Part shown: positions 1-7,009 of the stretch, one piece after another | Numbering within the stretch: the stretch's first letter is position 1 | How the letters are laid out: each line of letters begins with the position of its first letter | NCBI GenBank assembly: GCA_024698325.1 | Contig: JAILRG010000093.1 | Span: 1-33,926, forward strand | DNA length: 33,926 nucleotides | Direction of reading: 5' to 3' | Source: Treponema sp. | Lineage (GTDB): Bacteria; Spirochaetota; Spirochaetia; Treponematales; Treponemataceae | Made by a program: the position numbers and the translations under genes | The notes under the pieces: model-generated | What the model was told of the DNA's origin: nothing | Databases searched by the model: none | Seen by the model: only the letters and a program-made list of their open reading frames with translations

Positions 1-2
1 CG

Positions 3-1457
3 AAAGAAAACGACTGGAAGTATAGTTTAGCTAGCTATGCTTTAGGAGCCACCGTCGTCAAATGTTCCGACGGCGATGTAGACTTGATTTTATTTATGAC
101 AGACGTCTCCAACATAAAGGGTGCGGCCAGCGACAGCAGCACCTTCGACCAAACGGTAAGCGGAAGCGGCAGCGAAACAGAGCCCCTCATCTTCAGCCCG
201 AGTGTCGACAAGATACAGATTCCGCTGAAAACTGAGCTGACATTTACCTGCGATACCACCGCCGCCAACGATATATGTACCGTCGATGCAGGAACAGCTG
301 TAATCACTCTGACCCTGGCAGACAATGCACGCAGTGAAAAAGCTGGCGAAACCGGCATAATACGCATCCTGGGAAGTGACAACAGTCACGTGATACCAGT
401 GTATGTGAAGGTGCCCGCTAAAACCGTCTCAGCAACAGCCCTTTCCTCGCTTACAGAGGAAGAATATGAGGCTGTAAAGATTGTCACCCTTGACAGCACG
501 GAGGGAATGGAAAAAATACTTGACTTGGCAAACGGCGGAAAAACCTTTGAAGGAAAGACGATTACCCTGGAAGCGGACGTTGAGATGCCTGTCGGTAAAT
601 ATTTTGTGAATGCATTCAGTGGAACCTTAAACGGAAACGGTAAGACTATCTCCGGCTTGAGCGGAGTAAACGCTTTGTTTCAGAAAATTGATACAAATGG
701 CGTTGTGGAAAACCTTACACTAAGGGGAAGTTCAACCGAAGCAGGCTTTGCATATATGGTCAATGGTGCCGTTAAAAATTGCATAAGCGAAGTGACGGTA
801 AACGCAACGAGTGGCTATGCTGGAGGCATTTGTGGAATGACCGGCAGCGCGGCGGTAATTGATTCATGCATAAACCGGGGACCAATTACGGTTTCTGATG
901 CAAAGTACTATGTTGGCGGCATAGTTGGCTTTGGTAATACTCTTATCCGTAACTGCATAAACGAAGGAGAAATAAACGCTGAAACGTCAGATCATGTGGG
1001 AGGAATTGTCGGTAAGCAAATATATACTGGCATTGAAAATTGCTACAACAAAGGTGCTGTCAGTGGCAATTCGGATGTCGGCGGAATCTGTGGAATAATT
1101 ACCGCAGCAAATGGTAGCAGGCCTTATATTACAAACTGCTACAGCACTGGTACTGTTACCGGTAAAGAGGCCGGTACAACCACTATCGGTGCAATCCTGG
1201 GACAGGCAGAAGATGACTCCGACACTGTTGTCAGTGCCACATATGTGTACGCGCTTACCGGCGCTGCTGACCGGGCAATCGGCGCGCACTCCGGAGATGC
1301 AAGCGCAGATTCAGCGCAACTGCTTTCTGCCTCAGAGTTTGCAACGCTATACACAAGCTTGAACTCCTGGGTAACGGCCAATACAACTTCCTCCACCGAG
1401 CCTGAATATAAGAGCTGGAAAGCCGGAAGCGACGGCTACCCGACATTCGCTGACTAA
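3..1457 (+). CDS. GLUG-repeat surface/secreted protein, C-terminal part (5' truncated by window edge)
   Basis: The frame is open from base 3 with no start needed, so the gene begins upstream of the window. TTG 84 and ATG 96 are internal codons, not convincing starts. The visible part begins with a beta-rich region, then a segment with GTLNGNGKTISGLSG typical of bacterial adhesin-like beta-helix proteins. From about base 810 to 1200 come four to five copies of a unit of the form GGIxG...I.NC.N.G.I (for example GGIVGFGN and IRNCINEG), which matches the GLUG motif family. The frame ends in a short tail with SWKAGSDGYPTF. Such proteins are usually exported and face the surface, but the signal peptide would lie outside the window. 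No catalytic motif is visible. The family call is fairly firm; adhesion is only inferred. The gene converges on the phosphofructokinase gene. Confidence 0.7.
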   Translation, partial: KENDWKYSLASYALGATVVKCSDGDVDLILFMTDVSNIKGAASDSSTFDQTVSGSGSETEPLIFSPSVDKIQIPLKTELTFTCDTTAANDICTVDAGTAVITLTLADNARSEKAGETGIIRILGSDNSHVIPVYVKVPAKTVSATALSSLTEEEYEAVKIVTLDSTEGMEKILDLANGGKTFEGKTITLEADVEMPVGKYFVNAFSGTLNGNGKTISGLSGVNALFQKIDTNGVVENLTLRGSSTEAGFAYMVNGAVKNCISEVTVNATSGYAGGICGMTGSAAVIDSCINRGPITVSDAKYYVGGIVGFGNTLIRNCINEGEINAETSDHVGGIVGKQIYTGIENCYNKGAVSGNSDVGGICGIITAANGSRPYITNCYSTGTVTGKEAGTTTIGAILGQAEDDSDTVVSATYVYALTGAADRAIGAHSGDASADSAQLLSASEFATLYTSLNSWVTANTTSSTEPEYKSWKAGSDGYPTFAD

Positions 1458-1460
1458 GCC

Positions 1461-1486
1461 AGCTGTAGCCAGCTTTAGCTACAGCT
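1461..1486. terminator. Inverted repeat between convergent genes, possible bidirectional terminator
   Basis: AGCTGTAGC (1461-1469) and GCTACAGCT (1478-1486) form a perfect 9-bp stem with an 8-nt loop. It lies in the 21-bp gap between the GLUG gene and the phosphofructokinase gene, and its right arm covers the stop codon of the latter. Neither strand has a good T-run after it, so it is a weak intrinsic terminator at best and may act as an mRNA 3'-end barrier. Confidence 0.4.
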
Positions 1487-2735
1487 TAAAAAGACGCGGA
1501 AGTCCTGCTTCCATGCGCAGCGCCGGTTCCCCCTGAATAAGCGGGCGTATGTAGTCGACAGCTTCTTCTGTAACATAGCCGTCGGTAATCCACTCTAACG
1601 GCACTTTCTTTTCAATGTTTGCAATACTGTGGACGTCAGCGCTTTCGGTGCCGCACTGGTACGGTTCCTGCGACAGGCGTGTCAGTGCGATAACCTTTCC
1701 TGTCTCTCCGCTAAGGGCTGCCTGTACGCCCGCACTTCCTGCCAGGAATGCTTCGTTTATGTCCGTAAGGCTTGCGGCGTGGGATGCACAGCGCTGCAGT
1801 GTGGATAGCTCGATGGAGCGGCATTTAATGCCAGGAATCATCTGCTTTACATAGGTTTCAAGATACTTTCCGGCGCCGCTCATCATTTTGTGGCCAAAAG
1901 CGTCGGTTGCAGCGCCCTGGGAAGACAGTTCGCAGACAAAGCGGCCGTCTGCAAGGCGGATTCCCTCGCTGATGACGGCTACAACGGAATGCTTTTCTTT
2001 TGCAAGGGCGGTAACTTTCTGCAGAAAGGCTTCCGGCTCGAAGGGCGTTTCCGGAAGGTAAATCAGGTCTGCGCCCTCATTGTCGGAAGCTTTTGCCAGC
2101 GCCGCGCTTGCAGTAAGCCAGCCGGCATTTCTTCCCATGATTTCGAGGATGGTGACAGCTTCCACATCGTAGACGCGGCAGTCGCAGACAAGCTCGCGCA
2201 CGGCGGTTGCTATGTATTTTGCGGCGCTTCCGAATCCCGGCGAGTGGTCGGTGCAGGCAAGGTCGTTGTCGATGGTTTTGGGAACGCCGATAAAGCGAAC
2301 CGGGCTTTTGATGACAGAAGCGTAATCAGAAAGCTTTTTGATGGTGTCCATGGAGTCGTTTCCGCCGATGTAGAAAAACGCTCCGATGTCGAGGTCTGTA
2401 AGACGTGCGAAGATAGCTTCGTAGGGCGTTTTGTCTTCGGTGTATTCGGGCAGCTTGTAGCGGCAGGAGCCGAGCGCAGATGCCGGCGTGCATTTTAAAA
2501 GCTCTATGTCGGCGTCAGTTTTAAGGACTTTCGTCAAATCGGTGATTTCGTTCCGCAAAAAGCCTTTGATGCCGTGGTTCATGCCGTAGATTCCGGTGCA
2601 TCCGGCCTTTTTTGCCGCTGCAAAGACGCCGGCAAGGCTTGCGTTTATGACTGCTGTAGGACCGCCGGACTGGCCGACGACAATGTTCTTAATAGATGAT
2701 TGCATATTATGCTGTTTTGTTGAAAAGAGTGGCAT
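1479..2735 (-). CDS. pfp: Phosphofructokinase, pyrophosphate-dependent type by signature residues
   Basis: A 418-residue PfkA-family enzyme that phosphorylates fructose 6-phosphate to fructose 1,6-bisphosphate in cytosolic glycolysis. The N-terminal donor loop GQSGGPTAVINAS is at about 21-33, the donor-selective loop GGNDS at 124-128, and the catalytic PKTIDND at 152-158 with base Asp156. IMGRNAGWL follows in the middle. At the two positions that separate donor types (E. coli Gly104 and Gly124) this protein has Asp127 and Lys153, the combination known from PPi-using enzymes. This makes the reaction reversible. Asn126 replaces the usual Asp103. The start at 2735 is preferred because a TATAAT box sits 7 nt upstream and no Shine-Dalgarno precedes either Met1 or Met11. 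It is divergent from cimA. The family is certain; donor preference is inferred. Confidence 0.9.
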   Translation of the reverse strand: MPLFSTKQHNMQSSIKNIVVGQSGGPTAVINASLAGVFAAAKKAGCTGIYGMNHGIKGFLRNEITDLTKVLKTDADIELLKCTPASALGSCRYKLPEYTEDKTPYEAIFARLTDLDIGAFFYIGGNDSMDTIKKLSDYASVIKSPVRFIGVPKTIDNDLACTDHSPGFGSAAKYIATAVRELVCDCRVYDVEAVTILEIMGRNAGWLTASAALAKASDNEGADLIYLPETPFEPEAFLQKVTALAKEKHSVVAVISEGIRLADGRFVCELSSQGAATDAFGHKMMSGAGKYLETYVKQMIPGIKCRSIELSTLQRCASHAASLTDINEAFLAGSAGVQAALSGETGKVIALTRLSQEPYQCGTESADVHSIANIEKKVPLEWITDGYVTEEAVDYIRPLIQGEPALRMEAGLPRLFKL

Positions 2736-2771
2736 GCTTTACATTATAGCTTCTTGATTCGTTGACCTCAA
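2736..2771 (-). promoter_or_regulatory. Promoter of the phosphofructokinase gene, leaderless geometry
   Basis: Read on the minus strand, TTGAGG (2766-2771) is followed by a 17-bp spacer and TATAAT (2743-2748). Then come 7 nt and the ATG at 2735. The expected transcription start falls on the base before the start codon. Its -35 box shares bases 2766-2767 with the -35 box of the cimA promoter. Confidence 0.7.
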
Positions 2772-2796
2772 GCCTTTTTATCAGCATAATACGCCC
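2762..2796 (+). promoter_or_regulatory. Promoter of cimA, leaderless geometry
   Basis: TTGACC (2762-2767), a 17-bp spacer and CATAAT (2785-2790) lie directly before the ATG at 2797, with only 6 nt between. The predicted transcription start is the A of the start codon. No Shine-Dalgarno is present. The -35 box overlaps that of the divergent phosphofructokinase promoter by two bases. Confidence 0.7.
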
Positions 2797-4398
2797 ATGG
2801 CTACAAAAAAGATTTCAATTTTGGATTCAACGTTACGGGACGGCGCTCAGGGCGAAGGTATCAGCTATTCAGTGCAGGATAAGATTAACATTGTCCGCGC
2901 ACTTGATGAAATTGGCGTTGCTTATATTGAAGCCGGAAATCCCGGATCAAATCCCAAGGATATGGAATTCTTTGAAGAAGCAAAAAAGCTTAAGCTGCAG
3001 AATGCAAAGCTTGTTGCGTTCGGTTCGACGCGGCGCAAGGGCAGTTCCTGCGCAGAAGACGCAAATCTGCAGAGTCTTTTGGCTGCAGAAACAGAAAACG
3101 TCGTCATTTTCGGTAAATCCTGGGATTTTCAGGTGACCGATGTGCTTCATGCCACTTTAGAAGAAAACCTTGACATGATTACCGATACGGTGGCTTACCT
3201 GACAAAGCATGGCCGTAACGTCATATATGATGCGGAGCATTTTTTCTCCGGCTACGAGGCAAACGCCGCGTATGCCATGCAGACGCTTGAAGCTGCGGTA
3301 AAAGGCGGGGCTACGGTTCTCTGCCTGTGCGAGACAAAAGGCGGCTGCATGCTTGATGACTGCCGCCGCATCACGAAGCAAGTCGTTGAAAAATACGGCC
3401 AGGCTGTCGCTGTCGGCATTCATACGCATAACGATTCCGGGCTTGCAGTGGCAAACAGCCTGACCGCTGTAAGCGCGGGCGCAACCCACGTGCAGGGCGT
3501 TTTCTTAGGCTTTGGCGAGCGGACGGGTAACGCAAATCTTTCGACGATTATCGGCGACCTGCAGCTTAAAATGGGATACGAGTGCATTCCTTTAGACAAC
3601 ATGAAGCTTTTGACGCCGATTGCAAAGCGCATTGCAGAAATCACCAATATCGCGCTCGATAGCGGCATGCCCTTTGTCGGCTCTAACGCGTTTGCCCACA
3701 AGGCAGGCATGCACATCGATGCGGTGCTTAAAAATCCGGTCGCCTACGAGCATATTACCCCCGAAAGCGTTGGTAACGGACGCGTCTTCCTGATGAGCGA
3801 AGTTGCTGGTCGCAGCATGATAATCGAAAAAATTGCCAAATTTGACAAAACAATCACCAAGAACAGCCCGATTGTCGCCGAGATTGTGCGCAAGGTTAAG
3901 GATCTGGAGCACGAAGGCTATCAGTTTGAGGGCGCCGACGGAAGCTTTGAGCTTTTAGTGCGCAAGGCAATCGGTAAGTATCAGCCGTTCTTTAAGCTGC
4001 ATTACTACAAGACAAGCGGCGAGATTCCGCTTATCGGCGAAAATCTGTACGCATTTGCCCAGTTAAAGCTGGAAGTGGACGGACACATCGAGCTTTCTGC
4101 CGGCGAGGGCATGGGCCCGGTTAATGCGCTCGACCTTGCGTTGCGAGCAGCCCTTAAGCCGTTCTATCCGTCGGTTGAGCAGATTCGCCTGACAGACTAC
4201 AAAGTCCGCGTACTTGACGGAAAGAGCGCCACGGCTGCCCGCGTCCGCGTACTTATCGAAAGCTCTGACGGAACGGATACCTGGACGACAATCGGTGTAA
4301 GTCATGACGTCGTCGAAGCTTCGTGGATGGCGCTTGTCGATTCGTTTGAGTACAAGCTGATAAAAGACGTGGAAAAGAGATTCCAGAAGCTTTTGTAG
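2797..4398 (+). CDS. cimA: Citramalate synthase
   Basis: A 533-residue enzyme of the LeuA/homocitrate synthase superfamily that condenses acetyl-CoA with pyruvate to (R)-citramalate, the first step of threonine-independent isoleucine synthesis. The catalytic barrel starts with LDSTLRDGAQGEG (Arg14, Asp15). The metal ligands GIHTHND lie at 208-213 (His209, His211), and GERTGNANL follows. Residues from about 400 to the end fit the LeuA-type dimerisation/allosteric domain that binds the end product. DGAQGEGISYS and the full length favour CimA over 2-isopropylmalate synthase (usually DG.Q.PG). The ATG at 2797 is fixed by the overlapping promoter. leuB at 15074 could supply the later 3-methylmalate dehydrogenase step. 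No leuCD genes are in the window. Confidence 0.9.
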   Translation: MATKKISILDSTLRDGAQGEGISYSVQDKINIVRALDEIGVAYIEAGNPGSNPKDMEFFEEAKKLKLQNAKLVAFGSTRRKGSSCAEDANLQSLLAAETENVVIFGKSWDFQVTDVLHATLEENLDMITDTVAYLTKHGRNVIYDAEHFFSGYEANAAYAMQTLEAAVKGGATVLCLCETKGGCMLDDCRRITKQVVEKYGQAVAVGIHTHNDSGLAVANSLTAVSAGATHVQGVFLGFGERTGNANLSTIIGDLQLKMGYECIPLDNMKLLTPIAKRIAEITNIALDSGMPFVGSNAFAHKAGMHIDAVLKNPVAYEHITPESVGNGRVFLMSEVAGRSMIIEKIAKFDKTITKNSPIVAEIVRKVKDLEHEGYQFEGADGSFELLVRKAIGKYQPFFKLHYYKTSGEIPLIGENLYAFAQLKLEVDGHIELSAGEGMGPVNALDLALRAALKPFYPSVEQIRLTDYKVRVLDGKSATAARVRVLIESSDGTDTWTTIGVSHDVVEASWMALVDSFEYKLIKDVEKRFQKLL

Positions 4399-4416
4399 CG
4401 CCCGATGGTGCTTGCA

Positions 4417-4454
4417 TGCGCTGCTGCTTGTGCGGGGGCCTGCGCTGCTGCTTG
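4417..4454. repeat. Short direct repeat behind cimA
   Basis: TGCGCTGCTGCTTG occurs at 4417-4430 and again at 4441-4454, giving a 24-base period in a GC-rich patch between the cimA stop and a T7 run at about 4485-4491. It is not part of an open gene. It may be a degenerate stem region or a local duplication. Confidence 0.5.
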
Positions 4455-4502
4455 CGCTCGGTGCCGATTGCGCGCAGTGCATCATTTTTTTAGTTCTTAA
4501 GC

Positions 4503-4516
4503 TGAATACGCTTACA
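4503..4516. promoter_or_regulatory. Candidate LacI/CcpA-type operator
   Basis: TGAATACGCTTACA is an imperfect palindrome around a central CG, with flanking GC on each side extending the symmetry (GCTG...CAGC). It differs from the cre-like consensus for LacI-family regulators at one fixed position. It sits about 45 bp upstream of the -35 box of the lacI-type gene. The site is plausible but untested. Confidence 0.35.
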
Positions 4517-4518
4517 GC

Positions 4519-4560
4519 AAAGCCTTTTTGAGGAACATGTCCTTAAAAAGGCTTTTTTTT
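4519..4560 (+). terminator. Intrinsic terminator after cimA
   Basis: Arms AAAGCCTTTTTGAGGA (4519-4534) and TCCTTAAAAAGGCTTT (4540-4555) pair over 16 bp with one G-U pair and a 5-nt loop. The stem ends in an uninterrupted T run to 4560. This is the strongest terminator in the window and isolates cimA from the sugar locus. Confidence 0.9.
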
Positions 4561-4561
4561 A

Positions 4562-4601
4562 TTGACAGCAGGTAGTTTTGCTGTATACTGAAATCAGTTA
4601 C
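4562..4601 (+). promoter_or_regulatory. lacI-type gene promoter with an internal inverted repeat
   Basis: A perfect TTGACA (4562-4567), a 16-bp spacer and TATACT (4584-4589) predict a start near 4596, leaving about 6 nt before the ATG at 4602. ACAGCA (4565-4570) and TGCTGT (4579-4584) form an inverted repeat lying exactly between and touching both boxes. This is a natural place for an autoregulatory operator. Confidence 0.7.
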
Positions 4602-5612
4602 ATGAAAGCAGTTTCAAAGCAGAGTACCATTTACGACGTCGCCAGGCTGGCAGAAGTCAGCGCTGCAACCGTATCCCGGGTTCTGAATGAGCCGGACAAG
4701 GTTGCCCCGGAAAAGCGCCGTCGCGTACAAGAAGCAATACAGTCCCTCAATTTTGTGCCTAAGGCAGACGCTGTGGCAAAGGCGCGCCGGGCATACCGCA
4801 AGATAGGCGTTGTCGCGCCCTTTTTTACGCAGCCTTCGTTCATGGAGCGCCTGCGCGGCATCGCTTCGGTTTTGGGGGCGGAGCATTACGAGCTAGTCAT
4901 CTATGCGATTTCCACGGAAGAGGATCTGTCAAACTACGTGCAGATGCTGGTAAATACCCGTCGCGTGGACGGACTCATTCTGCTTTGCGTGCGGCTGGAA
5001 GATGAGGTGCTTTCGCTTCTGCACTCGGCGCCGTTCCCGGTGTGCTTTGTGGAGAATGAGTATGAGGGCTTTGACAGCGTGACCGTACAGAACCTGAAGG
5101 GCGGCCAGCATGCGGCGCAGTTTCTGTACGAAAAAGGATGCGTGCGCCCCGGGTTTATCGGCGAATCTTCACGGCTTTCCTATGCTGTAAGCGCAACAGA
5201 GGACCGCCTGCAGGGGTTCCGCTTTTATTTTGCGAATCAGGGCATCATCATCCGGCCGGAGCATATCTGGATTGGCGAGTTTACTGATAAAAAGCTGGAT
5301 AAGGGCATTGATGATTTTCTTTCGCAGGCAGTCCTTCCAGACAGCGTATTCTGCTCCAGCGATGTGATTGCGGCGCGCGTCATCCGCATGGCGGCAAGAA
5401 AGGGTATTTCGATTCCGGAGGACATGAAGGTAATCGGCTTTGACAATATCGATATTGCGGAATATCTGGGACTGACTTCTGTCAGCCAGAATCTGGAATA
5501 TTCCGGAGTGATGGCGGCGCAGCTTGTGCTTGCCCGCTTAAAAGAAAGCAACCGCGGAATTACGACTATGCAGGTTTCGCTTTCGGTAATTGAACGGGAG
5601 AGTACCGGCTAG
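4602..5612 (+). CDS. LacI-family transcriptional regulator of the sugar locus
   Basis: A 336-residue cytosolic repressor. The N-terminal helix-turn-helix STIYDVARLAEVSAATVSRVLN lies at about 7-28. It is followed by a hinge region and, from about 70, a periplasmic-binding-protein-like effector domain ending in VIGFDNIDIAEYLGLTSVSQ and a conserved tail. An in-frame TTG at 4578 is rejected because it lies inside the promoter spacer; ATG 4602 fits both the domain and the promoter. It directly precedes the ABC transporter and glycosidase genes, so it most likely senses the sugar handled there. A 7-bp hairpin covers its stop codon and there is no clear promoter before the next gene. Co-transcription is therefore likely. 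Confidence 0.88.
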   Translation: MKAVSKQSTIYDVARLAEVSAATVSRVLNEPDKVAPEKRRRVQEAIQSLNFVPKADAVAKARRAYRKIGVVAPFFTQPSFMERLRGIASVLGAEHYELVIYAISTEEDLSNYVQMLVNTRRVDGLILLCVRLEDEVLSLLHSAPFPVCFVENEYEGFDSVTVQNLKGGQHAAQFLYEKGCVRPGFIGESSRLSYAVSATEDRLQGFRFYFANQGIIIRPEHIWIGEFTDKKLDKGIDDFLSQAVLPDSVFCSSDVIAARVIRMAARKGISIPEDMKVIGFDNIDIAEYLGLTSVSQNLEYSGVMAAQLVLARLKESNRGITTMQVSLSVIERESTG

Positions 5613-5623
5613 AGACAGCCGGT
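5604..5623 (+). other. Hairpin at the lacI-type gene stop codon
   Basis: ACCGGCT (5604-5610) and AGCCGGT (5617-5623) form a perfect 7-bp stem with a 6-nt loop spanning the TAG stop. No T run follows. A processing or partial attenuation role between regulator and transporter is possible. Confidence 0.4.
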
Positions 5624-5663
5624 GTATGTATAGAGTGTTCTTAAAAAGCTAAAAGGGGGCTAT

Positions 5664-6956
5664 ATGAACAAGATTGTGATGTTTGGCGCATGCGCGCTTG
5701 GCGCTGCGGCACTGCTTGCAGGAACGACCGGCTGTAATAAAGACAAGCCGCAGGTAAAAGCTGATGATGGCAGCATCCGTGTTGAGGGTGCGTTCCGTGG
5801 CGAGGAAGAAGCTCGCTTCCAGGAAATCGTGAAAATTTTTAACGAGCGGTACCCTCAGTACCATGTAACGTACGAAGGCAGCCCTGATTTTGAAGTGCAG
5901 ATTCAGGTGGAGACTCAGGCAAACACGCCGCCGGACATCGCCGCCATTCCGCAGCCCGGTACGATGAAGCGCTTTGCAGAAGCCGGTTACTTAAAGCCGC
6001 TGGACACTTCTGTCGTTGCAGCCGTCGACGCAAACTATGCGCCGGTCTGGAAAGAGCTGGGAAGCCATAACGGTACGCTCTACGGCATTTTCCACCGCGT
6101 AAACGCAAAGAGCTTTGTCTGGTACAACAAAAAAGAATGGGCAAAACGCGGCTACAGCGTGCCGAGAACATGGGATGAGCTTTGCGCACTCGAAGACAAA
6201 ATGGTGGCAGACGGTGTGACTCCGTGGTCGATTGGCTTCGAAAGCGCAGCCGCTACCGGATGGCCGGGAACAGACTGGCTTGAGGACATGGTGCTCCGCA
6301 CTGCAGGCCCGGTTGTATACGACAAATGGGTAAATCACGAGATTCCGTTTGACGCCCCGGCCATCGTTAAGGCGCTTAAATACTGCGGCGAGATTTTCCT
6401 GAACAACAAATACGTGTATGGCGGCGCTGCTAATATCGTAACGCTGAACTATGGCGACAGCATAAAGCCGTTGTTCGAAAATCCGCCGAAAGCGATGATG
6501 AACCGTCAGGGAAACTTTATCACCGGCTTTATGCAGCAGGAAGTACAGGCTAATCTGGAGGAAAATGTCGGCGTATTTGCGCTTCCCGGAATCGATCCGA
6601 AATGGGGAACTCCCGTTCTCGGCGGCGGCGACCAGTTTGTAGCCTTTACTGATAAGCCCGGCGTAAAAGAATTCCTCACCTTCCTGACGACATGGGATGC
6701 CTGCGCTCCGTGGGCGCGCATCGGCGGTGCCCTGTTCCCGCACAAAAATCAGGATTTTGGTGACTACGGAAACAGCCTGGAGCGGCAGATTGCAGAAATC
6801 CTCGTAAATGCCTCGGTATTCCGTTTTGACGCATCCGATTTGATGCCTACAGAAGTCGGTTCCGACTCATTCTGGACTGGAATGGTCAACTATGTCAGCG
6901 GCGCAGAGACTGCAGAAGAGTGTCTGAAAGTCATTGATGAGAGCTGGCCGCGCTAA
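5664..6956 (+). CDS. ABC sugar-binding lipoprotein, alpha-glucoside (AglE-like) type
   Basis: A 430-residue extracytoplasmic solute-binding protein of the family-1 sugar type. The N-terminus MNKIVMFGACALGAAALLAG is followed by TTGC, a relaxed spirochete-like lipobox, so it is probably a membrane-anchored lipoprotein. Features such as FNERYPQYHV, TPPDIAAI, GWPGTDWLEDMVLRT and GGGDQFVAF match sugar-binding proteins. The GWPGTDW...VYDKWVNHEIPF stretch resembles AglE proteins that bind sucrose, trehalose and maltose (from memory). The start ATG 5664 has AGGGGG about 5 nt upstream. It is the first transporter gene after the regulator and is followed by a stable hairpin and two permease genes. The family is certain; substrate is inferred. 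Confidence 0.88.
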   Translation: MNKIVMFGACALGAAALLAGTTGCNKDKPQVKADDGSIRVEGAFRGEEEARFQEIVKIFNERYPQYHVTYEGSPDFEVQIQVETQANTPPDIAAIPQPGTMKRFAEAGYLKPLDTSVVAAVDANYAPVWKELGSHNGTLYGIFHRVNAKSFVWYNKKEWAKRGYSVPRTWDELCALEDKMVADGVTPWSIGFESAAATGWPGTDWLEDMVLRTAGPVVYDKWVNHEIPFDAPAIVKALKYCGEIFLNNKYVYGGAANIVTLNYGDSIKPLFENPPKAMMNRQGNFITGFMQQEVQANLEENVGVFALPGIDPKWGTPVLGGGDQFVAFTDKPGVKEFLTFLTTWDACAPWARIGGALFPHKNQDFGDYGNSLERQIAEILVNASVFRFDASDLMPTEVGSDSFWTGMVNYVSGAETAEECLKVIDESWPR

Positions 6957-6964
6957 CTGGTACG

Positions 6965-6987
6965 GCACGGCGCTTATGGCGCCGTGC
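6965..6987 (+). other. Intercistronic stem-loop after the binding-protein gene
   Basis: GCACGGCGC (6965-6973), loop TTATG, and GCGCCGTGC (6979-6987) form a perfect 9-bp GC-rich stem with no T run. Such stems after binding-protein genes protect the upstream mRNA or partly attenuate, giving more binding protein than permease. Confidence 0.65.
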
Positions 6988-7009
6988 TGCTGTTGTAAAA
7001 GGAGTGTGT

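Noticed and set aside
1890-2498. A 202-codon open frame on the plus strand within the phosphofructokinase gene
   Set aside because: Antisense shadow of a gene whose catalytic motifs are all on the minus strand.
5613-5663. Separate promoter for the binding-protein gene
   Set aside because: TATAGA (5629-5634) has no -35 box at a proper distance; TTGAAC at 5590 is 33 bp away. Co-transcription with the regulator is simpler.
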